Assembly: GCF_007991615.1 (NCBI RefSeq)
Contig: NZ_BJYR01000017.1
Span: 1-62,909, forward strand
Direction: 5' to 3'
Source of the DNA: Novosphingobium sediminis
Lineage (GTDB): Bacteria; Pseudomonadota; Alphaproteobacteria; Sphingomonadales; Sphingomonadaceae
Length of the DNA stretch: 62,909 nt
Below, one piece after another: positions 1 through 8,588 of the stretch. Every line of letters starts with the position of its first letter. Positions within the stretch are counted from its first letter, which is position 1. Position numbers and translations under genes: made by a program. The notes under the pieces are model-generated. The model was not told the DNA's origin, ran no database searches, and was given only the letters and a program-made list of their open reading frames with translations.

Positions 1-1
1 C

Positions 2-2929
2 GCGGCAAGCACCGCGTCTGAACAGCCCACCCCCAGCCCCTCCCGCTTGCGGGAGGGGGGAAGTAACCACAGGCTTTCCCTTCCGTTTCCCGCGCTTCTC
101 CCCCGGCTTGTCCACAGCCTGCCCAGCCTGCGCCATTTGGCCGCCAGCTACCTCTACAGCGGCGACGACATTGCGCGGATCACCGCGCTCGATGCGCTTG
201 CCCGCGAGCATGGCCTCAGCCTCCTTGCCACCAACGATGTCCACTATCACGAGGCCGCCCGGCGGCCCTTGCAGGACGTGATGACGGCGATCCGCCACAA
301 GACCACCGTCGCGCGCGCCGGGCACCTGCTGCATCCCAATGCAGAGCGGCACCTCAAGTCGCCCGAGGAAATGCTCCGCCTGTTCGAGCGTTGGCCCCAA
401 GCCGTGACCGCTGCGCGCGAACTCGCCGATGCCTGCACCTTCAGCCTCGACGAATTACGCTACGAATACCCCGAGGAAATCTGCCCCGAGGGCCGCACCC
501 CGCAAGACTGGCTGGAGGAGCAGACCTGGGCCGGAGCGGATGGCCGCTACCCCTCCGGCGTGCCCGCCAGCGTGCGCACCACGCTGGCGCGCGAACTCGC
601 GCTGATCGGCAAGCTGAACCTCGCAACCTACTTCCTGACCATCAAGGATATCGTTGATTTCGCGCGTAATCAGGATCCGCCGATCCTGTGCCAGGGGCGC
701 GGCTCGGCGGCCAATTCGGCGGTGTGCTACTGCCTCGGTATCACCGCGGTCGATCCGGCCCGCCACGCGCTGCTGTTCGACCGCTTCATCTCCGAAGACC
801 GTAACGAGCCGCCCGATATCGACGTCGATTTCGAGCACGAGCGGCGCGAGGAAGTGATCCAGTACATCTACCGCCGCTATGGCCGCCAGCGCGCGGGGCT
901 CTGCGCGACAGTGATCCACTACCGCCCGCGCATGGCGATCCGCGAGGTGGGGAAAGCGATGGGCCTGACCGAAGACGTCACCGCCGCGCTTGCGCGCACC
1001 GTCTGGGGCGGGTGGGGCAGCGAAGTGGCCGAGCGCAATGTCGAGCAGGCCGGCCTCGATCTTACCGACCCACACCTCAAGCGCGTTCTGAAGCTCACCG
1101 AACAGATGATTGGCATGCCGCGCCATCTCTCGCAGCATGTCGGCGGCTTCATCCTCACACAGGGGCCGCTGACCGAGACGGTGCCGATCGGCAATGGCGC
1201 CATGGCGGACCGCAGCTTCATCGAATGGGACAAGGACGATATCGACGCGCTGGGTATCCTGAAGGTCGATGTCCTCGCACTCGGCATGCTCACCTGCATC
1301 CGCAAGTGCCTCGATCTGCTGGGCGAGCATCATGGCCGCAGCCTGACGCTCGCCACGGTCCCGCGTGAGGACCCGGCGGTCTATGCCATGTTGTGCAAGG
1401 GCGATTCGCTCGGCGTGTTCCAGGTCGAAAGCCGCGCGCAGATGAACATGCTGCCGCGCCTGCGCCCGCGTGAATTCTATGATCTTGTCATTCAGGTCGC
1501 CATCGTCCGCCCCGGACCGATCCAGGGCGATATGGTCCACCCATACCTCCGGCGGCGGCGGGGGGAGGAGGCCGTCAGCATCCCCGCGCCCGGTCCTGCC
1601 TTCGGTCCGCCGGACGAACTGACCTCGATCCTCGCGCGCACTTTGGGCGTGCCGATCTTTCAGGAACAGGCAATGAAGATCGCGCTCGATGCGGCGAAGT
1701 TCAACGGCGCGGAAGCCAACCGGCTGCGCAAGGCCATGGCTACGTTCCGGCGGCGCGGCATGGTCGAGGAACTGCAGGACATGATGGTCGAGCGTATGAC
1801 CGCGCGCGGCTACGACCGCGAGTTCGCACAGCGCTGCTTCAACCAGATCCGCGGCTTTGGCGAATACGGCTTTCCCGAAAGCCACGCGGCGAGCTTTGCG
1901 CATCTGGTCTACGTTTCGAGCTGGCTGAAGTGCCACTACCCGGCGGCGTTCGCCTGCGGGCTACTTAATTCGCAGCCGATGGGTTTCTACGCGCCCGCGC
2001 AGATCGTGCGCGATGCGGTGGAGCACGGCGTCACCGTGCTGCCGGCGGATGTGAACCATTCGATGTGGGATTGCACGCTGGAGGCGGATGGGGCGGCGCT
2101 CCGCCTTGGCCTGCGCCAGATCGATGGCCTGCCCGAAAACGTCGCCGCCGCGCTGGTCTCGGCGCGCGAGGCGGGGGGCAAGTTCGCTGATGCAGGGGCG
2201 CTCAAGGCGCGGGCTGGGCTTTCGCCCGCGGTGATCGAGCGACTAGCCGCCGCCGATGCGCTGGGCTCGCTTGGGCTTTCGCGGCGGCAGGCGCTGTGGG
2301 ATGCGCGCAGCCTGATCGCCGCGCCGCCGCTGCCGCTGTTTGCCGCCGCCGATGCGCGTGACGAAGGCGAGGAGCGCCGCCGCACGCGCCTGCCGGTGAT
2401 GCCGCTCTCCGAGGAAGTCGTCGCCGATTACCAGACGCTGCGGCTTTCACTGAAGGCGCACCCGATGGCCTTCCTGCGCGCGGAACTGGCCGAGCGCGGC
2501 TTTGTGCGCGCCGCCGATCTCAGGGACCGCAAGGTGCGCTCGATGGTGCGCGTGGCGGGCGTGGTGCTTGTGCGCCAGCAGCCGGGCAGCGCCAAGGGCG
2601 TGTGCTTCATCACGCTGGAGGACGAGACCGGAGTGATCAACCTCGTGATCTGGCCGGACCTGAAAGAAAAGCAGCGCAGCGTGGTGATGGGCGCGCGGCT
2701 GATGGAAGTGCGCGGGCGCGTGGAATACGACGATGAGGTGATCCACGTGATCGCCCAGCACCTGACGGACGCGAGCGAGGGGCTGGCACGGCTCTCCGAC
2801 GACCCGCTCGCCCCTGCCATGGCCCGCGCCGATGAGGTCAACCGGCCCGTGGTCGGCCGCATGGGCCCGCCCGCGCGCAGCCATCCGCGCAACGTGCGGG
2901 TGATCCCTAAGTCGCGCGATTTCCATTGA
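2..2929 (+). CDS. dnaE2: Error-prone DNA polymerase DnaE2, 5' end cut by window
   Basis: Alpha subunit of the alternative, error-prone replicative polymerase that performs SOS translesion synthesis, in this family usually with ImuA and ImuB. The frame is open to the left edge, so the start and most of the PHP domain lie outside; 975 residues are visible, against about 1,050-1,100 for the family. Seen in order: the end of the PHP domain (ATNDVHYH), the DnaE2-type GRGSAANSAVCY segment, the palm with the acidic pair PDIDVDF and the third Asp in ILKVDVLAL, a helix-hairpin-helix region near ADALGSLGL, and a C-terminal OB fold (ITLEDETGVINLVIWP). A palindromic repeat is translated in frame at 26-60, in the variable part of the PHP domain. 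SOS control is expected, but the promoter is not in view. A TTG at 47 begins a shorter reading and is not the start. Confidence 0.93.
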   Translation, partial: AASTASEQPTPSPSRLREGGSNHRLSLPFPALLPRLVHSLPSLRHLAASYLYSGDDIARITALDALAREHGLSLLATNDVHYHEAARRPLQDVMTAIRHKTTVARAGHLLHPNAERHLKSPEEMLRLFERWPQAVTAARELADACTFSLDELRYEYPEEICPEGRTPQDWLEEQTWAGADGRYPSGVPASVRTTLARELALIGKLNLATYFLTIKDIVDFARNQDPPILCQGRGSAANSAVCYCLGITAVDPARHALLFDRFISEDRNEPPDIDVDFEHERREEVIQYIYRRYGRQRAGLCATVIHYRPRMAIREVGKAMGLTEDVTAALARTVWGGWGSEVAERNVEQAGLDLTDPHLKRVLKLTEQMIGMPRHLSQHVGGFILTQGPLTETVPIGNGAMADRSFIEWDKDDIDALGILKVDVLALGMLTCIRKCLDLLGEHHGRSLTLATVPREDPAVYAMLCKGDSLGVFQVESRAQMNMLPRLRPREFYDLVIQVAIVRPGPIQGDMVHPYLRRRRGEEAVSIPAPGPAFGPPDELTSILARTLGVPIFQEQAMKIALDAAKFNGAEANRLRKAMATFRRRGMVEELQDMMVERMTARGYDREFAQRCFNQIRGFGEYGFPESHAASFAHLVYVSSWLKCHYPAAFACGLLNSQPMGFYAPAQIVRDAVEHGVTVLPADVNHSMWDCTLEADGAALRLGLRQIDGLPENVAAALVSAREAGGKFADAGALKARAGLSPAVIERLAAADALGSLGLSRRQALWDARSLIAAPPLPLFAAADARDEGEERRRTRLPVMPLSEEVVADYQTLRLSLKAHPMAFLRAELAERGFVRAADLRDRKVRSMVRVAGVVLVRQQPGSAKGVCFITLEDETGVINLVIWPDLKEKQRSVVMGARLMEVRGRVEYDDEVIHVIAQHLTDASEGLARLSDDPLAPAMARADEVNRPVVGRMGPPARSHPRNVRVIPKSRDFH
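26..60. repeat. Palindromic REP-like repeat, copy 1, inside dnaE2
   Basis: The element reads CCCACCCC, a short spacer, then the inverted repeat CCCCTCCCGC/GCGGGAGGGG. It matches two further copies at 51437-51469 and 51515-51549. It starts exactly at a codon boundary of dnaE2 and adds PTPSPSRLREGG with no stop. This resembles palindromic elements tolerated in frame in other alphaproteobacteria. Confidence 0.8.
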
Positions 2930-2975
2930 GGCCACGTGCCACAATTGCGCCGCGAGCGCTTCCTAATGGCACGCC

Positions 2976-3467
2976 ATGGACCTCGTTAGACTGACCCCCG
3001 AAGACGCGCCGCGCTTCCTCGCGCTGCGCAGCGCCATGTTCGGCGCCGAAGCGATGAACTTCAGGGGAGCCGCTGCCGACGATGCCGCCCTCGGCGAAGC
3101 GTTCTGGCGCGAACGACTGGCGCGCGATCATGTTTATGCCGTCATCCGGGACGGCGAATGGCTGGCAGTCGGCGGGCTCAGCCGCCTTGCCGGGGTGAAG
3201 CTCGATCACAAGGGCCTCGTCTGGGGCATGTATGCGCTTCCTGCCACGCGCGGCAGCGGTGCCGCCGCGCGCATTCTCGATACGCTGGAAGAAGCCGCCC
3301 GCACCATCGGCCTGCGCCAGCTCCAGCTCACCCTGATGGCCGACAACGCCCGTGCCCGCCGAGTCTACGAACGCCACGGCTACGAACTTTACGCGATCGA
3401 GCCGGAATCTGTGCGGCGCGAGGATGGCAGCTATGTCGACGAAGCGCTGATGTGGAAGCGGCTGTAG
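2976..3467 (+). CDS. GNAT-family N-acetyltransferase
   Basis: A 163-residue GCN5-related acetyltransferase expected to transfer an acetyl group from acetyl-CoA to an amine; the substrate is unknown. The fold is recognisable: the N-terminal alpha/beta part, the strand-loop-helix for CoA binding (LVWGMYALPATRGSGAAARIL, residues about 84-104, a variant of the Q/RxxGxG/A loop), and the C-terminal strand with NARARRVYERHGYEL, typical of the family. The ATG at 2976 is 46 bases after the dnaE2 stop. The next gene begins 33 bases downstream on the same strand, so the two may be co-transcribed. Confidence 0.85.
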   Translation: MDLVRLTPEDAPRFLALRSAMFGAEAMNFRGAAADDAALGEAFWRERLARDHVYAVIRDGEWLAVGGLSRLAGVKLDHKGLVWGMYALPATRGSGAAARILDTLEEAARTIGLRQLQLTLMADNARARRVYERHGYELYAIEPESVRREDGSYVDEALMWKRL

Positions 3468-3499
3468 TTCTGGCCAGACAGGCGTACAAAGCCATCGTG

Positions 3500-4162
3500 A
3501 TGCAATTGGAAAGCGACGGAGCAGAGCATTTTCCGGGTGCGGCCCTGGCCGTCATGCCGAGCTTGGATGCAGCCTTGCGGGATCTGGAAGCCGGTAGGGC
3601 CGGCATAAGGCTCGCGCATGCTCACGGCCTTGCCGATGTGCTGTCCTCGCAAGGCACAATTGGCGCCATCGCTGCGCACTTTCGGGGAACGGGCGTCAAA
3701 CCGGTCCGCGCTGTTCTGTTCGACAAGACTGCAGAGCGAAACTGGGGGCTTGGATGGCATCAGGACCGCACGATCTGCGTAGAGGCTCGCCGCGATACGC
3801 CCGGTTTCGGTCCTTGGACGATCAAGGCAGGTCTGACGCACGTGGCGCCGCCGTTCCGCTATATCGAGCGAATGATCACGCTGCGCGTTCATCTTGATGA
3901 CGTCACAACGGCGAACGCCCCGCTGCTGGTCGCGCCCGGATCGCATAAATCGGGCCTGATCCCGGTCGGAGATGTGGCGGCGGTCGTCGCGGCCTGTGGT
4001 CGTAAAAGCTGCCTCGCCCGGGCGGGCGACATTTGGGCCTACGCCACACCCATCCTGCATGCTTCCGAGGCTGCGAGCCAACCAGCCCGGCGGCGGGTTC
4101 TGCAGATCGACTATTCGGCAGACGAACTGCCGGACGGTCTCAACTGGCTCGGCGTCACCTGA
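3500..4162 (+). CDS. Phytanoyl-CoA dioxygenase (PhyH)-like Fe(II)/2-oxoglutarate oxygenase
   Basis: A 220-residue member of the PhyH-like Fe(II)/2-oxoglutarate dioxygenases, which hydroxylate small molecules; the substrate is unknown. The metal triad is visible as H87-x-D89 (in GWHQDR) and H187 (in ILHAS), with R198 placed to bind 2-oxoglutarate. The middle PLLVAPGSHKSGLIP is the usual strand pair of this fold. I chose the ATG at 3500 because the frame upstream of it is a shadow of the preceding acetyltransferase; GTG at 3497 is possible. Its stop codon abuts the stop of the convergent gene at 4163. Confidence 0.82.
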   Translation: MQLESDGAEHFPGAALAVMPSLDAALRDLEAGRAGIRLAHAHGLADVLSSQGTIGAIAAHFRGTGVKPVRAVLFDKTAERNWGLGWHQDRTICVEARRDTPGFGPWTIKAGLTHVAPPFRYIERMITLRVHLDDVTTANAPLLVAPGSHKSGLIPVGDVAAVVAACGRKSCLARAGDIWAYATPILHASEAASQPARRRVLQIDYSADELPDGLNWLGVT

Positions 4163-6850
4163 TCACGTCCGCAGACGCTCGATCCCCTGCGCAAGCGCCA
4201 CGTAGAGCTTGCCCATGTCGGACGACAGCAGCGTCACGCCCAGCGCATGGCCGTCGCGCGTGGAAAGGAGTTGGCGCAGCATCGCTTCGAAATCGTGGAT
4301 GTAGCGGTTCACGTGGCTGCGGAATTCGCTGTCCGCCTCGTAGTGCTGCTGCACCGCGCGCGCTTCGCTGCTTTCCAGCAGGCTGACCGCGCGGCGGGTG
4401 AAGATGCCGCGATCGCCGCGCAGGTACGAGGCCCAGGCGGTTTCGGAGACGTCCGCCGAGAGCACCTTTGCGATATCGATGGCTGCGGAATTGAGCGATT
4501 CGGTGATGAGCGCGGTGCGGCGGGCGAAGTCGTTGTCGACCTGCTCCTCGGCGCGCTCACGAGCGCGGGCGACGCGGTTCTCGAGGTTGCCGGCGAGCTC
4601 GTCCACCTTGGCAAGCTGGTCGCGCATCTGGATCGCGGTTTCACGGCTGGTGGCGGCGGCGCTGTCGATCGCTTCCTCGAGCCGCGCGACGAGTTCGGCG
4701 CCGCGCCCCTGAAGCACGCGCGTGATTGCACCTGCCAGCTGCCCGTCGATATCGCGTGAAAGCGCATCGCTGTCCTCACGCGCGGCCGCGAGCAGGGCGC
4801 GCAGTTCGCCGAGGCGCGCTTCCTGTTCGGCAGCCTGTGCGGCCAGCGCCTTCTGCATTCGTGCCGCCTCGGACATCGCCGCCTTGAGGCCGCTGCGGGT
4901 GCTGTCAACGTCCTGCGCCAGCGCGCGGCCGGTATCGCCCGCTTCGCCGAGCACCGAGCGCATCTGGTTGACCCGGTTCTCGAACACGCCGAGGCCTGCT
5001 TCGGCATTGCCCAGCGCTGCCGGAAGCACGGTGCCGGCATGTTCGCCGCCCGCCTGAATCAATTCGAGCAGCCGCACGGCCGATTCGGTGAGCGTGCCGA
5101 TCTGCCCGTCCGTCCCGGTCAGCGCCTCGCGCATGTCGACCAGATGCTGGGTCAGCGTGGTGAGCGCGCGGTCGATCATTGCCGCACTGGCATCGCCCGC
5201 TTCGCCCGATGTCTTGAGGGTGGCGCTGAAGGCCGCGACTTGCGCTGCAATCGCATCGCACTGCTGGCCTAGCGCGCGGGTTTCCTCCAGCTGACGCTGA
5301 CGCTGCGCTTCGACTGCCGTGTCGAGATCGGCGAGCTTGCGGGCAAGCGCCTCCGCGGCTTCGGCCCCGGCAGCAGCCATCGCCTCGCGGCGTTCGCGGA
5401 TCGCAGTGTCGAGATCGGCAAGGCTTTGCGTGAGGGCGGCGCGCTGCTCGGCCGAAGCGACTTCCAGATTGGCGCGCCGGGCAGCGAGCTGCTCATCGAG
5501 CAGAGTAGCGTCCTCAGCAAGGCGGCGGGTGAGATCGGCAGCATTGGCCTCGAACGCAGCCAGACGATCGCGCGACGCGGCAATCAGCTGCTCGTGATCA
5601 TTGCCGATGGCTTCCACCGCATGGCGCAAGGCGGCGAGCTGGGTTTCGGAGCGTTCGGCGAACTGGCGCAGCGCCGTGTCTTCCGCGCCGCTTAGCGAGC
5701 GGCTGAACGCTCCGCTTTCCGCGCGCATTGCGGCAAATCGCGCGCCAAGAGCAGCGAGGGTGTCTTCCTCGCTGCGGATGATCGCCTCGCGCTGGCGGGC
5801 CAGCTCTTCACTCAGGGTCTCGGCGCGAGCCCGGATCGCGGCAAGCGCAGCGATTTCCTCGGTATCCAGCCGTTCACGATGCGCTTCGGCGCCTTCTTCC
5901 AGCGCGGCAAGGCGCGCTTCACTGTGCTCGGTGATGCGAGCCGCGCTTTCCTCGAATGCGGTGAGGGCGGAATCGACCCGCTCGCGCACCACCTCGACCT
6001 GCCGTTCGCTGGCCTGGCCGAATTCGTTGAGGCGGAGGAAGCCAGCGACAAGGTCCTCCAGTTGGGTGTGCGCGGTGCGTCCGGCATTGGCGATGTTGTT
6101 GGTGACGTCCTTGGCCGAATTGGCGATCACGGGCAGCTGGCCGCGCAGCTTCTCCATGTTCTCCAGAGCGTGATCGGAGACGGTGGCGATCTGTTCGACC
6201 TGTGCGCTGTTGCCGGCGATGAGCGCCTGCAATTGCGCCGCGTTGCCGCTGATCCGTTCGACCGCGATGCGGCCCAGCGAATCAAGATCGCGGCCTTGCG
6301 CGGCGAGGAAATCGCGCGCCAGCGAAAGCTCGGTGTTCACCGCGGAAAGGCGGCGCTCGAGCTGCTGCGATTCGATGCGGAGCAATTGCGCGGCATCGCC
6401 GAAGCGCGCAGCCTCACGCCGGCTGCTGCGCCGCGCGAGGAGGAGCGCGACCAGCACGACCAGCACCGGGGTCGACCACGCCGAGAGCAGGCCGGTCCAA
6501 ACACCCAATGGCTGCGCCTGCTGGAACGTGGCGAGATTGCCAATGACAAATGCCGCCGTCCACGCCGCGATCAGCGCACCGGCAACGGCGAGGCCGAGCC
6601 ATTCGCGCTCCAGCTTCGGCGTGTCGTCTGCGTCGTCGTCCCACACGGCCATGCTGTCTTCCGGGGTAGGGGCAATCGGCCAGCCGCCGTCCGCCATGTC
6701 GTCGCCCGCTGTGGTGAGCGCTGCTCCCGCATCGGCATCTTCCACCAGCGCTTCACCGGCAAGGCGCTTGCCCAGCCGCACGGCAGCCGCTTGCGCTGCT
6801 TCGTCGTCCGCGCCGCCTTCGATAGCGATGATCTTTCTTCCCCCGGCCAT
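4163..6850 (-). CDS. Large membrane-anchored coiled-coil protein, function unknown
   Basis: An 895-residue protein of unknown function. An acidic N-terminal region of about 80 residues is followed by two predicted membrane helices (about 85-107 and 117-139), then roughly 600 residues of Ala/Glu/Arg-rich heptad sequence that should form a long cytoplasmic coiled coil. A compact C-terminal domain of about 110 residues (ending YVALAQGIERLRT) contains FTRRAVSLLE and HVNRYIHDFE and looks conserved rather than low-complexity. A structural or polar-scaffold role is plausible but is only inference. ATG at 6850 is chosen because residues encoded upstream overlap the divergent gene at 6923. The 72-base divergent spacer holds three TTAA motifs. 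Confidence 0.75.
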   Translation of the reverse strand: MAGGRKIIAIEGGADDEAAQAAAVRLGKRLAGEALVEDADAGAALTTAGDDMADGGWPIAPTPEDSMAVWDDDADDTPKLEREWLGLAVAGALIAAWTAAFVIGNLATFQQAQPLGVWTGLLSAWSTPVLVVLVALLLARRSSRREAARFGDAAQLLRIESQQLERRLSAVNTELSLARDFLAAQGRDLDSLGRIAVERISGNAAQLQALIAGNSAQVEQIATVSDHALENMEKLRGQLPVIANSAKDVTNNIANAGRTAHTQLEDLVAGFLRLNEFGQASERQVEVVRERVDSALTAFEESAARITEHSEARLAALEEGAEAHRERLDTEEIAALAAIRARAETLSEELARQREAIIRSEEDTLAALGARFAAMRAESGAFSRSLSGAEDTALRQFAERSETQLAALRHAVEAIGNDHEQLIAASRDRLAAFEANAADLTRRLAEDATLLDEQLAARRANLEVASAEQRAALTQSLADLDTAIRERREAMAAAGAEAAEALARKLADLDTAVEAQRQRQLEETRALGQQCDAIAAQVAAFSATLKTSGEAGDASAAMIDRALTTLTQHLVDMREALTGTDGQIGTLTESAVRLLELIQAGGEHAGTVLPAALGNAEAGLGVFENRVNQMRSVLGEAGDTGRALAQDVDSTRSGLKAAMSEAARMQKALAAQAAEQEARLGELRALLAAAREDSDALSRDIDGQLAGAITRVLQGRGAELVARLEEAIDSAAATSRETAIQMRDQLAKVDELAGNLENRVARARERAEEQVDNDFARRTALITESLNSAAIDIAKVLSADVSETAWASYLRGDRGIFTRRAVSLLESSEARAVQQHYEADSEFRSHVNRYIHDFEAMLRQLLSTRDGHALGVTLLSSDMGKLYVALAQGIERLRT

Positions 6851-6860
6851 GTCGGCAGTC

Positions 6861-6899
6861 TTAACACACTTCAGGCCGCTGCTTAAAGCAGGGGTTAAC
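6861..6899. promoter_or_regulatory. TTAA-rich divergent promoter region, weak CtrA-like site
   Basis: Between the divergent genes at 6850 and 6923 lie TTAAC at 6861-6865, TTAA at 6883-6886 and TTAAC at 6895-6899. The last two are 8 bases apart, one more than the TTAA-N7-TTAAC consensus of the cell-cycle regulator CtrA. The clustering stands out in such GC-rich DNA, but the spacing is imperfect. Confidence 0.3.
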
Positions 6900-6922
6900 G
6901 CAATCACGATAATCCTTTGGCC

Positions 6923-7228
6923 ATGGCTTACCTTGGCGATGCGATCGATGCCCATCTGGCGGCAGCAACCGGCGACAACACGGAGCTGTTTCGCGAGATA
7001 CGCGCGGCCTTTGTCGAAGGCGCGCGCCGCCAGCTTGATCTCCTGGGCCGCGCCCGGTGCGACGGAAACTGGGCAATGGCGGCGCAGCGACTGAAGAGCC
7101 TCGCCGCGACATTCCACGCAGAGGAACTCATCGCGCTGGCTGATAAGGCATTGCAGGGTGCGCCGGGCGAACCGGGCGTGCTGCGCGCGATTGCTTCCGC
7201 GCTCGATTCGCTGGAACCAACCGACTGA
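6923..7228 (+). CDS. HPt-like phosphotransfer protein lacking the active histidine
   Basis: A 101-residue all-helical protein resembling a histidine phosphotransfer (HPt) domain. The segment W50-AMAAQRLKSLAATF aligns with the HPt signature AAHxLKGxA, but Gln55 occupies the phosphorylated-His position and Gly is replaced by Ser59. It could therefore bind receivers without passing phosphate, or be a domain repurposed for another task. ATG at 6923 is chosen over TTG at 6917. It is divergent from the coiled-coil gene and 64 bases before the TTG-started gene at 7293, probably in the same transcript. Assignment to the HPt fold rests on motif pattern only. Confidence 0.65.
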   Translation: MAYLGDAIDAHLAAATGDNTELFREIRAAFVEGARRQLDLLGRARCDGNWAMAAQRLKSLAATFHAEELIALADKALQGAPGEPGVLRAIASALDSLEPTD

Positions 7229-7292
7229 TTCGTCGCCACACTTGGCATTGCCGCCCGGCGGCCCTAGCATAGGGGAAAGGGAGGTCACCGCC

Positions 7293-8537
7293 TTGCGGGT
7301 CGCATTGCTTTCGTTGATGGACGCCGCTCAGGGCGAGCCACAGGGCCTTCGCGGCCTGCTGCCGATTGGTGGCCGCTCGATTCTGCGCCATCAACTCGGC
7401 CTCGCGATGGCGCTTGGCTGTTCGCGCATCGTTGTGCTGGCCGAAACCCTGACCAACGATCTCGTCACGCTCCAGCATACAGCGGAAGCGGGCGGCGCGC
7501 GCTTCCATGTGATCGCATCGGCCCGTGCACTGGCACCGCTCGTCGCAGCTGAGGATGAGCTGCTTGTGCTGGGCGAGGGGCTGCTCGCCATGCCCGAGGA
7601 TGCGCTGAGGCTGCTCGGTGATGGACCGGTCGTCCTGACCCTTCCGGTCGAAACCGGGCTCCCGCTCGGCTTTGAGCGGATCGATATCAACAATGCCGGA
7701 GCGGGCGCAATGCTGCTGCCGGGCAAGCTGATTGCCGCACTGGGCGATCTGCCGGGCGACTGGAACCCCGGCTCGGCGCTGCTCCGGATCGCTTCGCAGG
7801 CGCGGATCGTGCAGCGCGAACTTCCTGCCTTGCTGCTCGATCAGGGGCGCTGGCGTCTGATCCGCGATGAGGCCGAGGCGCACCGGGCAGAGCCGGGCTG
7901 GGTGCGGCTCCACACCGCCAGTGCGCAAGTTCGCTCGCCGGGGTTGTGGCTTGCCGCCGGCATCGTGCGCACGCTCGGCCCGGCGCTGCTCCACGCCGGC
8001 ACGCGGCCCTATGTCATCGCGCTGGGCGCTGTGATCACCGCGCTGCTCGGCATCGGCGCAGGCTGGTTTGGCTGGTGCGGACCGGGCTTTGCCATGCTCG
8101 CGCTGGGATGGCTGGTCCACCAGGTCGCGGGCCTGCTCGCACGGGTCGAGCGGGACTCGCTGATTTCATCAACCGGTGTGGCCCCGCTCGACCGGCTGGC
8201 CGACTGGATCCTCGACGGCATGTTCATAGCGCTCTGCGCGTGGCGGACCGAGATCCCTGCCATCGCCGGTGTGCCATGGGGCATTGCATGGTTTCCGCCC
8301 GTGGTCCTTCTTCTGCTGGTCCGCCTGCTTACCCGCCTGCAACCCGATGAAGCGTGGGTCTGGTGGCTGAACGACCGGTTCGTGCTCGGTTCTGTACTGG
8401 CGTTTTCCAGCATCCTGCTGCCGTTCGATTTTGTGCTGCGGGTGCTGATCGTGACGCTGCTCTTCGCTGGCCTCATTCTGGCGGGACGCGGCGATGGGCC
8501 GGGAAGCGCCTTGCCTGGTGGGGGGCGGCCCGCGTGA
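7293..8537 (+). CDS. Nucleotidyltransferase/CDP-alcohol transferase-like membrane protein, motifs eroded
   Basis: A 414-residue two-part protein. Residues 1 to about 200 resemble a MobA-like nucleotidyltransferase (GLRGLLPIGGRSILRHQL), but the glycine-rich nucleotide loop and following Lys are not intact. Residues about 220-410 are hydrophobic, with several membrane segments, and contain AGLLAR followed by LDRLAD. This resembles the CDP-alcohol phosphotransferase signature DGxxAR-x8-Gx3Dx3D with the first Asp changed to Ala and altered spacing. Catalysis is therefore doubtful. The start is taken as TTG 7293 because GGGAGG at 7279-7284 is correctly spaced; ATG 7317 is the alternative. It is followed by the operon starting at 8589. 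Confidence 0.6.
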   Translation: MRVALLSLMDAAQGEPQGLRGLLPIGGRSILRHQLGLAMALGCSRIVVLAETLTNDLVTLQHTAEAGGARFHVIASARALAPLVAAEDELLVLGEGLLAMPEDALRLLGDGPVVLTLPVETGLPLGFERIDINNAGAGAMLLPGKLIAALGDLPGDWNPGSALLRIASQARIVQRELPALLLDQGRWRLIRDEAEAHRAEPGWVRLHTASAQVRSPGLWLAAGIVRTLGPALLHAGTRPYVIALGAVITALLGIGAGWFGWCGPGFAMLALGWLVHQVAGLLARVERDSLISSTGVAPLDRLADWILDGMFIALCAWRTEIPAIAGVPWGIAWFPPVVLLLLVRLLTRLQPDEAWVWWLNDRFVLGSVLAFSSILLPFDFVLRVLIVTLLFAGLILAGRGDGPGSALPGGGRPA

Positions 8538-8548
8538 CGGTTCACCGC

Positions 8549-8565
8549 CTAACCCCGAATTAACC
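8549..8565 (+). promoter_or_regulatory. Candidate CtrA-binding site
   Basis: The sequence CTAA-CCCCGAA-TTAACC differs by one base from the CtrA consensus TTAA-N7-TTAAC and lies 24 bases before the start at 8589. This would place the helical protein and kinase-like pair under cell-cycle control. It is a motif match only. Confidence 0.45.
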
Positions 8566-8588
8566 AGCGCGGGCGTAAGCTGGTGAGG

